In this document: piece by piece, positions 29,050 to 37,790 of the stretch
Layout: each line of letters begins with the position of its first letter
How positions within the stretch are numbered: position 1 is the stretch's first letter
Assembly: GCA_947475465.1 (NCBI GenBank)
Contig: CANJLK010000011.1
Coordinates: 1-64,000 of the forward strand
Reading direction: 5' to 3'
Source: Caulobacteraceae bacterium
Lineage (GTDB): Bacteria; Pseudomonadota; Alphaproteobacteria; Caulobacterales; Caulobacteraceae
Length of the DNA stretch: 64,000 nucleotides
Program-made: the position numbers and the translations under genes
Notes under the pieces: generated by a model
What the model saw: the letters and a program-made list of their open reading frames with translations, nothing else
What the model was told of the DNA's origin: nothing
Databases searched by the model: none

Positions 29050-29946
29050 CTAGACCGTTTTCAGGGTCTCGGCGATCAGACGGCCCTCGGCCGCGCGGTT
29101 GGATCCCGCGCGCCAGGCGACGACGATCTCGCGGCTGGCATGACCGGGCGTGATGTGGCGGACCGCCACCTGGGAGGCGTCGGTGAGGCCGGCGTCGACG
29201 GCCATGGCCGGGAGGAAGGTGACGCCCAGACCCGCGCCGACCATCTGCACCAGGGTTGGCAGGGAGGTGGCGGCGAAGGCCTCCTCGCCGTCGGCGTTGC
29301 GCTGGGGCCGGATACCGCAGGCGGCCATGGCGTGGTCGCGCAGGCAGTGGCCGTCCTCCAGAAGGATCAGCTCCTCCTGTTCAAGCGCCTCGGCCGTCGT
29401 GGACTTCAGCTTGGCCAGGGGGTGGCCGACCGGCATGGCGGCGAGAAGTTCGTCATCGGAGACGTGGGCCCAGTTGAGGCCTGACATGTCGAACGGCAGG
29501 GCGATCAGGGCCGCGTCCAACTGGCCGGCCTTCAAGGACGCAATCAGCCGCTGGGTCAGGTCCTCCCGCAGGAACAGCCGCAGCTTGGGAAAGCGGCTGC
29601 GCAGCAGCGGCAGCGCGCGGGGCAGGAGGAAGGGGGCGATCGTCGGAATGACCCCCAGCCGGAAGCGGCCGGTGAGCGGCTGGCCGGCGTTCTTGGCCGC
29701 CTCGACCAGTTCCTCGGCCTCGTTGAGGATCACCGTGGCGCGCCGCAGAGCCTCCTCGCCTACCGCCGTCAGGATGATCCCGGAGCGGGCCCGGTCGACC
29801 ACCGCCGCGCCAAGAGTCCGCTCCAGCTCTTGAATGCCTGAAGACAGCGTCGGCTGGGTGACGTGGGCGGCCTCGGCCGCGCGGCCGAAGCTGCCCTGTT
29901 CGGCGAGGAGCTTGAGATACTGAAGCTGGCGAAGGGTGGGGAGCAC
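29050..29946 (-). CDS. oxyR: Peroxide-sensing LysR-type regulator OxyR
   Basis: A 298-residue LysR family activator. N-terminal HTH: LRQLQYLKLLAEQGSFGRAAEAAHVTQPTLS region (residues 5-35). The redox pair of OxyR is exact: C201 in LLEDGHCLRD and C210 in AMAACG, nine residues apart as in E. coli (C199/C208). Peroxide oxidises this pair and switches the protein on. The start is GTG 29946, 8 bases after the ahpF stop, so it is co-transcribed with ahpF and probably ahpC, its expected targets. Confidence 0.95.
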   Translation of the reverse strand: MLPTLRQLQYLKLLAEQGSFGRAAEAAHVTQPTLSSGIQELERTLGAAVVDRARSGIILTAVGEEALRRATVILNEAEELVEAAKNAGQPLTGRFRLGVIPTIAPFLLPRALPLLRSRFPKLRLFLREDLTQRLIASLKAGQLDAALIALPFDMSGLNWAHVSDDELLAAMPVGHPLAKLKSTTAEALEQEELILLEDGHCLRDHAMAACGIRPQRNADGEEAFAATSLPTLVQMVGAGLGVTFLPAMAVDAGLTDASQVAVRHITPGHASREIVVAWRAGSNRAAEGRLIAETLKTV

Positions 29947-29954
29947 CCGCCGGC

Positions 29955-31538
29955 TCAGGCCGCCTTCGCCGCCGCCGCGACCGGCTCCTGGCGGATCAGG
30001 AAGTCAAAGGCCGACAGCGCCGCCTTTGAGCCGTCGCCCATGGCGATGACGATCTGCTTGTAGGGCGTGGTCGTCGCATCGCCCGCCGCGAAGACACCGG
30101 CAACGGACGTCTGGCCGCGGTGGTCCACCTCGATCTCGCCGCGCGGCGTCAGGGCCACGGAACCCTTCAGCCACTCGGTGTTGGGGACCAGGCCGATCTG
30201 CACGAAGATCCCCTCCAGCTCGACCTCGTGGGCCTGATCGCTGTTGCGGTCTTTGTAGCGCAGGCCGGTGACCTTGGCGCCGTCGCCGGTGACCTCGGTC
30301 GTCAGGGCCGAGGTAATGATGCGGACGTTGGGCAGGCTGGCCAACTTGCGTTGCAAGACCGCATCGGCGCGCAGCTCGGCGTCGAACTCGATGAGGGTGA
30401 CGTGGGCGGTGATGCCGGCCAGGTCGATGGCCGCCTCGACGCCGGAATTGCCGCCGCCGATCACCGCCACGCGCTTGCCCTTGTAAAGTGGCCCGTCGCA
30501 GTGCGGGCAGTAGGCGACACCGCGATTGCGGTACTCGTCCTCGCCCGGAACGTTCATCTGCCGCCAACGCGCGCCGGGCGCCAGGACCACGGTGCGCGAC
30601 TTCAGGCTGGCGCCGCTTTCGAGTTGGACCTCGATCAGGCCACCCGCCTGTGAGGGCGCCAGGAGCCCGGTCGCCGTCTGCAGGTTCATGATGTCGACGT
30701 CGTAGTCGCGGACGTGGCGCTCCAGGGCCGCCGCCATCTGCGGGCCTTCCGTATGGGGCACGGAGATGAAGTTCTCGATGCCCATGGTGTCGAGCACCTG
30801 GCCGCCGAAGCGCTGGGCGGCCACGCCGGTGCGGATGCCCTTGCGGGCCGCGTAGATCGCCGCCGCGGCGCCGGCCGGGCCGCCGCCCACCACCAGGACA
30901 TCGAAGGCGTCCTTGGCCGTGATCTTTTGGGCCTCGCGGGCCGCTGCGCCGGTGTCCAGCTTGGCGAGGATTTCCTCCAGGCCCATGCGGCCCTGGCCGA
31001 AGGGCTGGCCGTTTAGCAGGATGGTGGGCACGGCCATAACCTGGCGGGCGTCAACCTCGGCCTGGAACAGCGCGCCATCGATGGCGACATGGCTGATCCT
31101 GGGGTTGAGAGCGGCCATGGTGTTCAGCGCCTGCACCACGTCGGGGCAGTTCTGGCAGCTCTGGGAGAAATAGGTCTCGAAGGCATAGTCGCCGTCCAGC
31201 GCCCGCACCCGCTCAATAACCTCCGCGTCGATCCGGGGCGGATGGCCGCCCACGTGCAGCAGGGCCAGGACCAGCGAGGTGAACTCGTGGCCGAGCGGCA
31301 GGCCGGCGAAGCGGACATGGGCGTCGCCGGCGGCGCGGGTGATCGCGAAGGAGGGCTTGCGGGCGTCCTGGCCGGCCAGACTCAGCCTGACCTTGTCCGA
31401 TACAGAAACCACGTCCTCCAGCAGTTCGCGGGTCTGGCGCGAGCCTTCGCCGTCGTCCAGCGAGGCCACCAGTTCGATGGGCTCGCGCAGGTTCTGCAGA
31501 TAGGCCTTGAGCTGGTCCTTCAGGTCGGCGTCCAACAT
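29955..31538 (-). CDS. ahpF: Alkyl hydroperoxide reductase subunit F
   Basis: A 527-residue flavoprotein that passes electrons from NADH to AhpC. N-terminal double thioredoxin-fold domain with CQNC at 128-131; FAD site [14 protein letters not shown] near 214-227; NAD site [12 protein letters not shown]; thioredoxin-reductase-type CPHC at 344-347. ATG 31538 is preferred because AAAGG lies 9 bases upstream; the ATG three codons earlier would be too close to it. Between ahpC and oxyR in one transcription direction. Confidence 0.97.
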   Translation of the reverse strand: MLDADLKDQLKAYLQNLREPIELVASLDDGEGSRQTRELLEDVVSVSDKVRLSLAGQDARKPSFAITRAAGDAHVRFAGLPLGHEFTSLVLALLHVGGHPPRIDAEVIERVRALDGDYAFETYFSQSCQNCPDVVQALNTMAALNPRISHVAIDGALFQAEVDARQVMAVPTILLNGQPFGQGRMGLEEILAKLDTGAAAREAQKITAKDAFDVLVVGGGPAGAAAAIYAARKGIRTGVAAQRFGGQVLDTMGIENFISVPHTEGPQMAAALERHVRDYDVDIMNLQTATGLLAPSQAGGLIEVQLESGASLKSRTVVLAPGARWRQMNVPGEDEYRNRGVAYCPHCDGPLYKGKRVAVIGGGNSGVEAAIDLAGITAHVTLIEFDAELRADAVLQRKLASLPNVRIITSALTTEVTGDGAKVTGLRYKDRNSDQAHEVELEGIFVQIGLVPNTEWLKGSVALTPRGEIEVDHRGQTSVAGVFAAGDATTTPYKQIVIAMGDGSKAALSAFDFLIRQEPVAAAAKAA

Positions 31539-31620
31539 GGGAGGCATCCTTTCAAATTCGCCGCCGGGGGTGGCCGGAGGCGGCGCCGTCCGCGGTCGGA
31601 CGGCGCCGGTACTGTTTCGG

Positions 31621-32184
31621 CTAGATCTTGCCGACGAGGTCGAGGGAGGGCTTCAGGGTCTTGTCGCCTTCTTCCCACTTGGCCGGGCAGACTTCACCGG
31701 GGTGGCGGGCCACGTACTGGGCAGCCTTCACCTTGCGCAGGAGTTCAGCGGCGTTGCGGCCGATGCCTTCGGCGGTGATCTCAACGGCCTGGATGACGCC
31801 GTCCGGATCGACAATGAAGGTGCCGCGGTCGGCCAGGCCCACGCCCGGGCGCATCACTTCGAAGTTGTTGGTCACCACGCCCGAGGGGTCGCCGATCATG
31901 GTGTACTTGATCTTGCCGATGGCGGGCGAGGTGTCGGACCAGGCCTTGTGGCTGAAGTGGGTGTCGGTGGAGACCGAATAGATCTCGACGCCCAGCTTCT
32001 GGAACTCGGCATAATTGTCGGCCAGGTCTTCCAGCTCGGTCGGGCAGACGAAGGTGAAGTCGGCCGGATAGAAGAAGAAGACCGACCACTTGCCCTTCAG
32101 GTCCGCGTCGCTGACGCCGACGAACTGGCCGGCCTTGAAGGCTTGGGCGGAGAAGGGTTTCACGGTTGTGTTGATGACGGACAT
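31621..32184 (-). CDS. ahpC: Alkyl hydroperoxide reductase subunit C (peroxiredoxin)
   Basis: A 187-residue typical 2-Cys peroxiredoxin that reduces peroxides. Peroxidatic C47 lies in [10 protein letters not shown] and resolving C166 in GEVCPAKW, at the same positions as E. coli AhpC. Length is exact for the family. First gene of the ahpC-ahpF-oxyR unit; a LysR-type palindrome lies upstream at 32245-32278. Confidence 0.98.
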   Translation of the reverse strand: MSVINTTVKPFSAQAFKAGQFVGVSDADLKGKWSVFFFYPADFTFVCPTELEDLADNYAEFQKLGVEIYSVSTDTHFSHKAWSDTSPAIGKIKYTMIGDPSGVVTNNFEVMRPGVGLADRGTFIVDPDGVIQAVEITAEGIGRNAAELLRKVKAAQYVARHPGEVCPAKWEEGDKTLKPSLDLVGKI

Positions 32185-32244
32185 GGGGCGCTCCTGGCTA
32201 ATGTCGGAGCCCTAGTTAGTCGGCCGGACGCCATAGCGCCAATC

Positions 32245-32278
32245 GATTAAATCATCCGATAGGATTGATCTAATCTAT
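32245..32278. promoter_or_regulatory. Probable OxyR-binding region upstream of ahpC
   Basis: GATTAAATCAT (32245-32255) and TTGATCTAATC (32265-32275) form an imperfect inverted repeat around GATAG. It includes ATAG-N7-CTAA and CTAT elements resembling the OxyR ATAG-N7-CTAT pattern. It is AT-rich and lies about 60-90 bases upstream of the ahpC start. Assignment to OxyR is inference from context. Confidence 0.5.
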
Positions 32279-32288
32279 GACCTAGCCG

Positions 32289-32810
32289 CTAGTCCGGCTG
32301 GCCGGTCTCCACGTAGGACTTCAGCCGCGCCAGCTGCGCGCCGAGCACGCCGTCAACGGGCCCCGCCCAGCTCTCCGCCAGGCCACCCTTGGCATAGCCG
32401 CCCACGTCGTAGACCAGGTTGACCGCCGTCTTCCCGTCCGTCTCCTTCATCCTCAGCGCGAGATGGCCCGTGGCGCCGGTCGAGCTCAAGGGGCCAAGCG
32501 CCCCCTCGAGGATCAGGCTCTTGCCGTCGGCATAGACGACTCGCATGTGCCGCACCTGGCCGCCCGCGAGCTTTTCGCAGAAGCAGCCGCTGGCGAGGTC
32601 GATGGTCAGGTTGCGCGCGTCGCCGGACCAGCTGTGATCACTGCTCCACCAGCGTCCCGGCGTCAGAAAGGCGGCATAGACCCTGGCCGCGGGCGCGGCG
32701 ATGGTCGCCTTCTCCAGCACCTCGAACCCGGCGGCGGAACGGTCCGTCACCTCGGCCCGCGCGGCGGCGGCCATGACCAGGACAACCAGGGCGGGGATCA
32801 GTCGCTTCAT
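32289..32810 (-). CDS. Exported SRPBCC-fold protein
   Basis: A 173-residue protein with a signal peptide (MKRLIPALVVLVMAAAARA) and a START/polyketide-cyclase-like domain: FEVLEKATIAAPAARVYAAF, RWWSSDHSWSGDARNL, GCFCEKL and a long C-terminal helix. Ligand-binding fold; the ligand is unknown and export is unusual for this superfamily. It follows murI by 11 bases and is probably co-transcribed with it. Confidence 0.78.
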   Translation of the reverse strand: MKRLIPALVVLVMAAAARAEVTDRSAAGFEVLEKATIAAPAARVYAAFLTPGRWWSSDHSWSGDARNLTIDLASGCFCEKLAGGQVRHMRVVYADGKSLILEGALGPLSSTGATGHLALRMKETDGKTAVNLVYDVGGYAKGGLAESWAGPVDGVLGAQLARLKSYVETGQPD

Positions 32811-32821
32811 CTTTGGCGCTC

Positions 32822-33673
32822 CTAGGCGGACTCGAAGCTTAGCGGGCCGCCCCAGAAGGCTTCAACCAGGCTCGACTGGGCGCCGGGGCGACCGGTCGTC
32901 AGGAAGCGACGGACAGCCCCCGAGCCCATGGCGTACTCCGGGTGGCGCTCGAAATAGCGGGCCAGGGCGTCGGCGGTCGCCTGCGGCTGGTGGATGAGGG
33001 GCGTCCGGGGCGGGAGGGCGTCCCGGAACAGGTCGGCGACGATCTCGTAGTGGGTGCAGCCAAGGATCGCCCGGTCCGGCGGCCGCCCGATGCGCAGGGT
33101 GATCGCCCGCACCTGGCCCTCGACCTCGGCCGCCAGCACGCCGCGCGGCGCCCCCTGTTCGATCAGGCCGGCCAGGTCTGGGCAGGGCTGGGAAAAAACC
33201 GCGACATCCTGACGGCGCTTATCGATCTCGATCTCGTAGACGCGGGAGTTCGCCGTGGCGGGTGTCGAGAACACCGCCAGGATGTCGAGCTTCTCCACCT
33301 TGTCGCCGCGCCGCTCGGCCTCGTGCTCCCAGGGGAGGCCAGTCGCGGCCTCGATGGTCGGCACGATGATGCCCAGGACATTGACCGGGCGGCCCAGCGC
33401 GCGGCGGTAGTGGGGCAGCCAGGTCTGCTGCAGTCGCCGCAGCGCGATCCCCGAAGCGGTGTTGCAGGCCAGGACCACCAGGTCGCAGCCCTGCGCGAAC
33501 AGGCGTTCGCAGCCCGCCCGGGTGAGGGCCACGATCTCTTCCCCAGGCCGACCGCCATAGGGGGTGTTAGCCTGGTCGGCGAGGTAGATGAAATCGGCGC
33601 TCGGGAACCGCTCAACCAGCCGGTGATGGACCGACAGCCCGCCCACCCCGGAATCGAAAACGCCGATGGCCAT
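32822..33673 (-). CDS. murI: Glutamate racemase
   Basis: A 283-residue racemase that supplies D-glutamate for peptidoglycan. Both catalytic cysteines are present: C70 in VLACNTAS and C206 in ILGCTHYE; the N-terminal IGVFDSGVGGLSV is standard. An insertion around residues 115-130 (HEAERRGDKVEKL) is longer than in many MurI. The tandem TetR operators lie in the divergent intergenic region beyond its start. Confidence 0.94.
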   Translation of the reverse strand: MAIGVFDSGVGGLSVHHRLVERFPSADFIYLADQANTPYGGRPGEEIVALTRAGCERLFAQGCDLVVLACNTASGIALRRLQQTWLPHYRRALGRPVNVLGIIVPTIEAATGLPWEHEAERRGDKVEKLDILAVFSTPATANSRVYEIEIDKRRQDVAVFSQPCPDLAGLIEQGAPRGVLAAEVEGQVRAITLRIGRPPDRAILGCTHYEIVADLFRDALPPRTPLIHQPQATADALARYFERHPEYAMGSGAVRRFLTTGRPGAQSSLVEAFWGGPLSFESA

Positions 33674-33730
33674 GAATCGCTGTTAGCCCCCGCGCGGCGC
33701 CGCGTCCATGGGTCAGGTGAGCCCCAAAAC

Positions 33731-33762
33731 TTGACAATATTGTCAGGCTGACATAGTTGTCA
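33731..33762. promoter_or_regulatory. Tandem TGACA-N4-TGTCA operators overlapping a promoter
   Basis: TGACAATATTGTCA (33732-33745, a perfect palindrome) and TGACATAGTTGTCA (33749-33762, the same arms) lie 17 bases apart centre to centre. The first overlaps a TTGACA -35-like box at 33731. The sites lie 87 bases upstream of a two-gene unit ending in a TetR regulator and 58 bases from murI. Likely TetR autoregulation; could also affect murI. Confidence 0.72.
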
Positions 33763-33848
33763 TTTTGAACTCGTCCTTCACAGCGCATTTTCGATGCGCT
33801 CCCAGGGAAGCGCCGGGCCCATCGTCGTCAGCCTCACCTGGAATCCCT

Positions 33849-34109
33849 ATGTCTCCGTCCAACCTGCCGCCACGGCCCTCCGAGGCCGCTCCCAATACAC
33901 CCGACCAGATCGCTCAGGAGATCGACGTCCAGACCGCGCTGGCCCTGTCCCGGGCCGCAACCCAGGCGCTGCGCGCCATGGGGCCGCTCAGCCGTCACGC
34001 CATCGAAGACGCCGTGGAGGCGGAGATCGCGCTGCAGGACCTGCGCGAGGGCGTTGTACCCAGCATCGTGACCGCCATGCTCCGCGCCGAGATCGCAGAG
34101 GCCGCGTGA
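33849..34109 (+). CDS. Small protein of unknown function preceding a TetR regulator
   Basis: An 86-residue protein: a Pro/Ser-rich head, then a helical body (QIAQEIDVQTALALSRAATQ, HAIEDAVEAEIALQDLREGV and VPSIVTAMLRAEIAEAA). No membrane segment or known domain. Its stop overlaps the TetR start (GTGA), so the two are translationally coupled and presumably work together. An upstream frame from 33765 is less likely. I do not recognise the family. Confidence 0.65.
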   Translation: MSPSNLPPRPSEAAPNTPDQIAQEIDVQTALALSRAATQALRAMGPLSRHAIEDAVEAEIALQDLREGVVPSIVTAMLRAEIAEAA

Positions 34110-34780
34110 ACGAACGGCGCGTGGCCCGCATCAACCTGCCGGCCCGCGCCGCCGCCGCCGAACAGCGCCGGCTGAAGACCCGCGAAAGACTGCTGGCCGC
34201 CGCCGAGGCGGTTATCGCGGACAAGGGCTTTCGCGGCGCCAGCATCGAGGATTTCGTGGCCGCCGCCGGCGTGTCCCGCGGGACCTTCTACAACTACTTC
34301 CCGACCACGACGGCGCTGCTGCACGCCATGAACACCCGGGTGGCCGGCGAACTCGACGCCCACCTCGACTCCATGGTCCGCGAGATCGAGGATCCGGTCA
34401 CCCGCCTCGCCTCGACCTTTCACGCCATCCTGGCGGCCTATCTGAGCGATCCGGTGCGTGGCTGGGTGGCCATGCGCGTGGCCGATTCCGCCGCGCCGCG
34501 CCAGGGGGCCTTCGAAGACCGTTTTGCCAGGAACTACCGCGAGGCCGTGGCGCTCGGTCGCTTCCGTGAGATCGACATGACCGCCGCGTGGACGGTCGCC
34601 TTCGGCGCCATGCGCATGGCCCAGCGCGACGCCGTGACGGGCGCCGCAGCGCCGGTCCAGACCGTGCAGGTTGTGGCCCTGGTGTTGAGTGCGTTCGGCG
34701 TGCCCTACGATGAGGCCCACCAGATCAGCGCCGCCGAGGCCGAGGCTGCGCGTGTGGCCATGTCGGCGGCCAGGACCTAG
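34106..34780 (+). CDS. TetR-family transcriptional regulator
   Basis: A 224-residue protein with an N-terminal TetR HTH: RERLLAAAEAVIADKGFRGA, then SIEDFVAAAGVSRGTFYNYF (about 40-62). The C-terminal ligand domain is unassigned. The GTG start overlaps the 86-residue gene. Tandem TGACA-N4-TGTCA sites at 33731 are the likely operator. Its stop overlaps the convergent DUF4345 gene by 4 bases (CTAG). Confidence 0.88.
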   Translation: MNERRVARINLPARAAAAEQRRLKTRERLLAAAEAVIADKGFRGASIEDFVAAAGVSRGTFYNYFPTTTALLHAMNTRVAGELDAHLDSMVREIEDPVTRLASTFHAILAAYLSDPVRGWVAMRVADSAAPRQGAFEDRFARNYREAVALGRFREIDMTAAWTVAFGAMRMAQRDAVTGAAAPVQTVQVVALVLSAFGVPYDEAHQISAAEAEAARVAMSAART

Positions 34781-35160
34781 GACGCCAGCCGGCGCTCCAC
34801 CCGTTCTCGCCACAGCGCCACGAGCGGCGTCACGGCCAGTTCCATCACCAGGGGAATGGCGACCGACGGCGGCAGGCCCGTACTGGGCGCGCCGATCAGC
34901 CGCGCCAGGCCGCCGATCACGACGATGGCTGCCAGGCCCCGCACGACGGCGCCGCGCCGCTCGATGGTCGGCACGCACCACCAGAACGTCAGTCCGATGC
35001 CGAGCAACAGGCCCGAGAGATAGCGGGCCTCGCTGGCCGACGTCGTGCCGACAGTGTCCATGTGGCCCAGCGCGCCCCAGCCGCCGCCATAGACCGGCAC
35101 ACAGCCGGCCAGGACGATCACCCCCTGCAGCAGGCGCCGTTCAGCGCGCGGCGAGATCAC
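34777..35160 (-). CDS. DUF4345 family membrane protein
   Basis: A 127-residue protein with four hydrophobic segments: LLQGVIVLAGCVPVYGG, ARYLSGLLLGIGLTFWW, VVRGLAAIVVIGGLARLIG and a C-terminal helix. The motif RYLSGLLLGIGL...IGGLARL is typical of DUF4345. Function unknown. The GTG start overlaps the ogt stop (GTGA), so it is the last gene of that unit. Confidence 0.75.
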   Translation of the reverse strand: MISPRAERRLLQGVIVLAGCVPVYGGGWGALGHMDTVGTTSASEARYLSGLLLGIGLTFWWCVPTIERRGAVVRGLAAIVVIGGLARLIGAPSTGLPPSVAIPLVMELAVTPLVALWRERVERRLAS

Positions 35161-35720
35161 CCGAACAGGTCCGCTTGGGCCGCCGGCGGCCGCGCCGGTG
35201 GCGGCTGGACGACCGCCGCGCCTTCGATGGTCAACAGCCGGACCTTCGTGTCGACCCCGCCCGGGGCCGAGAAGCCGCCGAGCTTGCCGCCCGCCGCCGT
35301 CACCCGATGGCAAGGAACAACGATGGGCCAGGGATTGGCCCCCAGCGCCTGACCGACATTGCGGGCCAGCAGCTTGTCGCCCAACCGCACGGCGATCTCG
35401 CCATAGGTCAGGGTTTCCCCCGGCGGGATGGCTCTGGCGATTTCGTAGACGCGGGCGTTGAACTCCGGGACCCGGCCGATATCGATCTCCACGTCCAGCA
35501 GATCAGGCCGCCCGCCGGCCAGCAAGGCGCGGATATCGGCGATGGCCTTTTGGATCGCAGGCGTCGGCGGCGTTTCGGCCGCGCCAGGGTGCTTGCGCAG
35601 GAAGCTCCGGCAGGCGGTTTCTGGGTCGGGATGGGGCAGGTGGACGGCCACGAGGCCCCTGTCGCTCCAGGCCAGGCCCGCCCAGCCGATGACCGTGTCG
35701 AAGAGGGTGTAACGGATCAT
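35157..35720 (-). CDS. ogt: Methylated-DNA-[protein]-cysteine S-methyltransferase
   Basis: A 187-residue suicide DNA-repair protein that removes O6-alkyl groups from guanine. The acceptor cysteine is C137 in VVPCHRV, preceded by NARVYEIARAIPPGETLTYG and the helix-turn-helix arginine region LLARNVGQALGANP. It lacks the Ada regulatory domain, so it is the Ogt type. It lies downstream of the rsmB-like gene (59-base gap) and overlaps the DUF4345 gene. Confidence 0.94.
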   Translation of the reverse strand: MIRYTLFDTVIGWAGLAWSDRGLVAVHLPHPDPETACRSFLRKHPGAAETPPTPAIQKAIADIRALLAGGRPDLLDVEIDIGRVPEFNARVYEIARAIPPGETLTYGEIAVRLGDKLLARNVGQALGANPWPIVVPCHRVTAAGGKLGGFSAPGGVDTKVRLLTIEGAAVVQPPPARPPAAQADLFG

Positions 35721-35779
35721 CCGCCCGTTATAGTCCCGCGCGCCGAAATCCGCTGGCGGCTTTCGGACATCGATGCCGG

Positions 35780-37084
35780 CTAGAGCGCCTTGCGGAACCG
35801 GGCCACGTAGAAGCCGTCGGTCCCGCCGTCCAGGTGGTGCGGCAGGATACGCAAGGTTCCGTCGGCCTTCAGGCTGGCGGCCGGCGACCCGCCTTCGCCG
35901 GGACGCACCGGGTCCAGCACCATGCCCGGCGTGCGATTCAGGAACGCCGCCACCTGGCCCTCGCCCTCCTCCGGCTCCAGAGAGCAAACGCAATAGACCA
36001 TCCGTCCGCCGGGCTTCGTGCGCCGCGCCGCGGAATCCAGTAGCCGGCTCTGCACCGCAGCCAGGCTGGCGATATCCCCGGGCCGCGCCGCCCACAGCGC
36101 GTCCGGATGGCGGCGGAAGGTGCCTGTGGCTGAGCAGGGCGCGTCCAGCAGGACCGCGTCGAACGTCCGCCGGTCCGGCCAGCTTCCGGCGTCGGCGGTG
36201 ACGATCTCGGCCTCCAGTCCAAGCCTGGCCAGGTTCTCGCTGACCCGCTTCAGGCGCGGGGCGGAGCGGTCCAGCGCGGTGACGCTTGCCCCGGCCGCGG
36301 CCAGTTGCAGCGTCTTGCCGCCCGGCGCGGCGCAAAGGTCGAGCGCGGTTTCGCCCGGCTGGCCAGCCAGCAGGCGGGCCGGGACAGCGGCTGAGGCGTC
36401 CTGAACCCACCACAGACCCTCGGCGAACCCCGGCCAGGTCGCCACGTCGCCGCGTCGCTCGGTGCGCAGGGACCCGCCGGGCAGGACGACGGCTTCCAGG
36501 TCGTCGGACAGGGCGGCCGGGGTCGAGGGATCCTTCAGCGACAGGTCCGTTCCGGGCTCCTGTCCGATCACGGCGGCGAGCGCACGGGCCTCTTCGGCGC
36601 CAAAGGCGGCCTGCCAGCGCATGTAAAGCCACTGAGGGGCGAGCAGTTCGGGGTCATCGAGCTCCGGCGGCTCGCGGATCAGCCCGCGCAGGACGGCGTT
36701 CACCAGGCCCTTGAGCGGGGCGGCGACCTTGGCGGTCATGTCGACGGCGGTTGTCACCGCGGCGTGCGGCGGGGTCTTCAGGACAAACACCTGGGCCACG
36801 GCCAGGCGCAGGATCTGCACGACGATCTCGGGCGGCGGCTTCTTCAACCGCGCCTGCAGGGCGTTGTCGATGGCCCCCAGCCGGCGAAGGGTCGCCATCA
36901 CCAGGGCGCGGGCGAAGGCCCGGTCGCGGGGCGCCAGGGCCGCCAGCGCCGGATGGTTCAGGCCTTCGTCCACACCGGCGCGCTTGCCGAGGGCGGCGAC
37001 CAGCAGGTCGAGCGCGGCCATGCGGGCCGGCAGGCCCCCGCCGTTCAGGTTCTGGGCGTCGTTCGGTACTGCGGTGTCATTCAC
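35780..37084 (-). CDS. rsmB: RsmB/NOP-family RNA (cytosine-5) methyltransferase
   Basis: A 434-residue protein: N-terminal NusB-like RNA-binding part (about 20-150) and C-terminal SAM-dependent methyltransferase. Seen: LDLCAAPGGKTLQLA (SAM motif I), DAPCSATGTFRRHPD (catalytic motif IV Cys) and YCVCSLEPEEGEGQV (motif VI Cys). Target by homology is 16S rRNA C967, but some alphaproteobacterial paralogues differ. The GTG start at 37084 follows shortly after the small membrane protein gene. Confidence 0.9.
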   Translation of the reverse strand: MNDTAVPNDAQNLNGGGLPARMAALDLLVAALGKRAGVDEGLNHPALAALAPRDRAFARALVMATLRRLGAIDNALQARLKKPPPEIVVQILRLAVAQVFVLKTPPHAAVTTAVDMTAKVAAPLKGLVNAVLRGLIREPPELDDPELLAPQWLYMRWQAAFGAEEARALAAVIGQEPGTDLSLKDPSTPAALSDDLEAVVLPGGSLRTERRGDVATWPGFAEGLWWVQDASAAVPARLLAGQPGETALDLCAAPGGKTLQLAAAGASVTALDRSAPRLKRVSENLARLGLEAEIVTADAGSWPDRRTFDAVLLDAPCSATGTFRRHPDALWAARPGDIASLAAVQSRLLDSAARRTKPGGRMVYCVCSLEPEEGEGQVAAFLNRTPGMVLDPVRPGEGGSPAASLKADGTLRILPHHLDGGTDGFYVARFRKAL

Positions 37085-37127
37085 CGGCGCGGCGTGCCCG
37101 GATCGGCGCGCCGGCGCAAGGGCGAAG

Positions 37128-37502
37128 TCAGGCGGCCTTGCGCCAGGCCGACGCCACGCTGCCCAGGAAGGTCAGCATTCCGGCGATCGCCAGGACGGTC
37201 CCCAGGACGACGCCGCGCAGGGCCGGCTTGTTTCCGCTCAGGAACATGGCCAGCGATGGGATCATCACCAGGACCGCGGCGGTCGAGAGGATGAAATTGA
37301 TCCAGCCCAACCGCCCGGCACGGCCAGACAGGGCATAGAAGGTTCCCATCAGCGCCAGGGTCGCCCAGCCAAGCAGGTTCAGGTGGGCGTGCGCGGGCGC
37401 CAGTGTGAAGTCTTCGCTGGAGCCCATGATGGCGCCCCAGACCATGCCCGCGAGCACGAAGAGGCCGCCGACGGTGAAGAAGGACAAGGCTAGTCTGGAC
37501 AT
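37128..37502 (-). CDS. Small four-helix membrane protein with a HAHLN motif
   Basis: A 124-residue protein with four hydrophobic segments. The second contains APAHAHLNLLGWATLALMG; paired histidines in a helix of this kind occur in small proteins related to haem-copper oxidase subunit I. Other blocks: GRLGWINFILSTAAVLVMIP and a C-terminal helix near SVASAWRKA. I infer a possible haem-binding membrane protein, weakly. It precedes the rsmB-like gene. Confidence 0.7.
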   Translation of the reverse strand: MSRLALSFFTVGGLFVLAGMVWGAIMGSSEDFTLAPAHAHLNLLGWATLALMGTFYALSGRAGRLGWINFILSTAAVLVMIPSLAMFLSGNKPALRGVVLGTVLAIAGMLTFLGSVASAWRKAA

Positions 37503-37595
37503 TGGATTTCCCCCCAAGATCGTAAGGGAGGAAACCAACGAACGCCGCCGATGGCAAGGCTTGGCGATCCGCCGGCCCGGCCTTAGATTCAGGCC

Positions 37596-37790
37596 ATGGA
37601 CGAGACCCCCACAACCGCGGCCCCTGGAAAGCCCCTGACCGCCGCCGCCCGGCGGGCTCTGCAGGAAGCCGAAGCCCGCCACGCCGCCGCCAAGGCCGCC
37701 CAGGCCGCGGAAGAACACGGCGGCCCAAAGGGCCTGGAACCGACCCGCTTCGGCGACTGGGAGCGCAAGGGCCTGGCGGTGGACTTCTAA
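37596..37790 (+). CDS. sdhAF4: Succinate dehydrogenase assembly factor 4 (DUF1674)
   Basis: A 64-residue protein with an Ala-rich helical head and the family-defining C-terminus GGPKGLEPTRFGDWERKG, then LAVDF. SDHAF4 homologues bind flavinylated SdhA and help join it to SdhB. Length is typical for bacterial members. It stands alone here; the sdh operon is not in the window. Its stop overlaps the pyrF stop by 4 bases. Confidence 0.88.
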   Translation: MDETPTTAAPGKPLTAAARRALQEAEARHAAAKAAQAAEEHGGPKGLEPTRFGDWERKGLAVDF

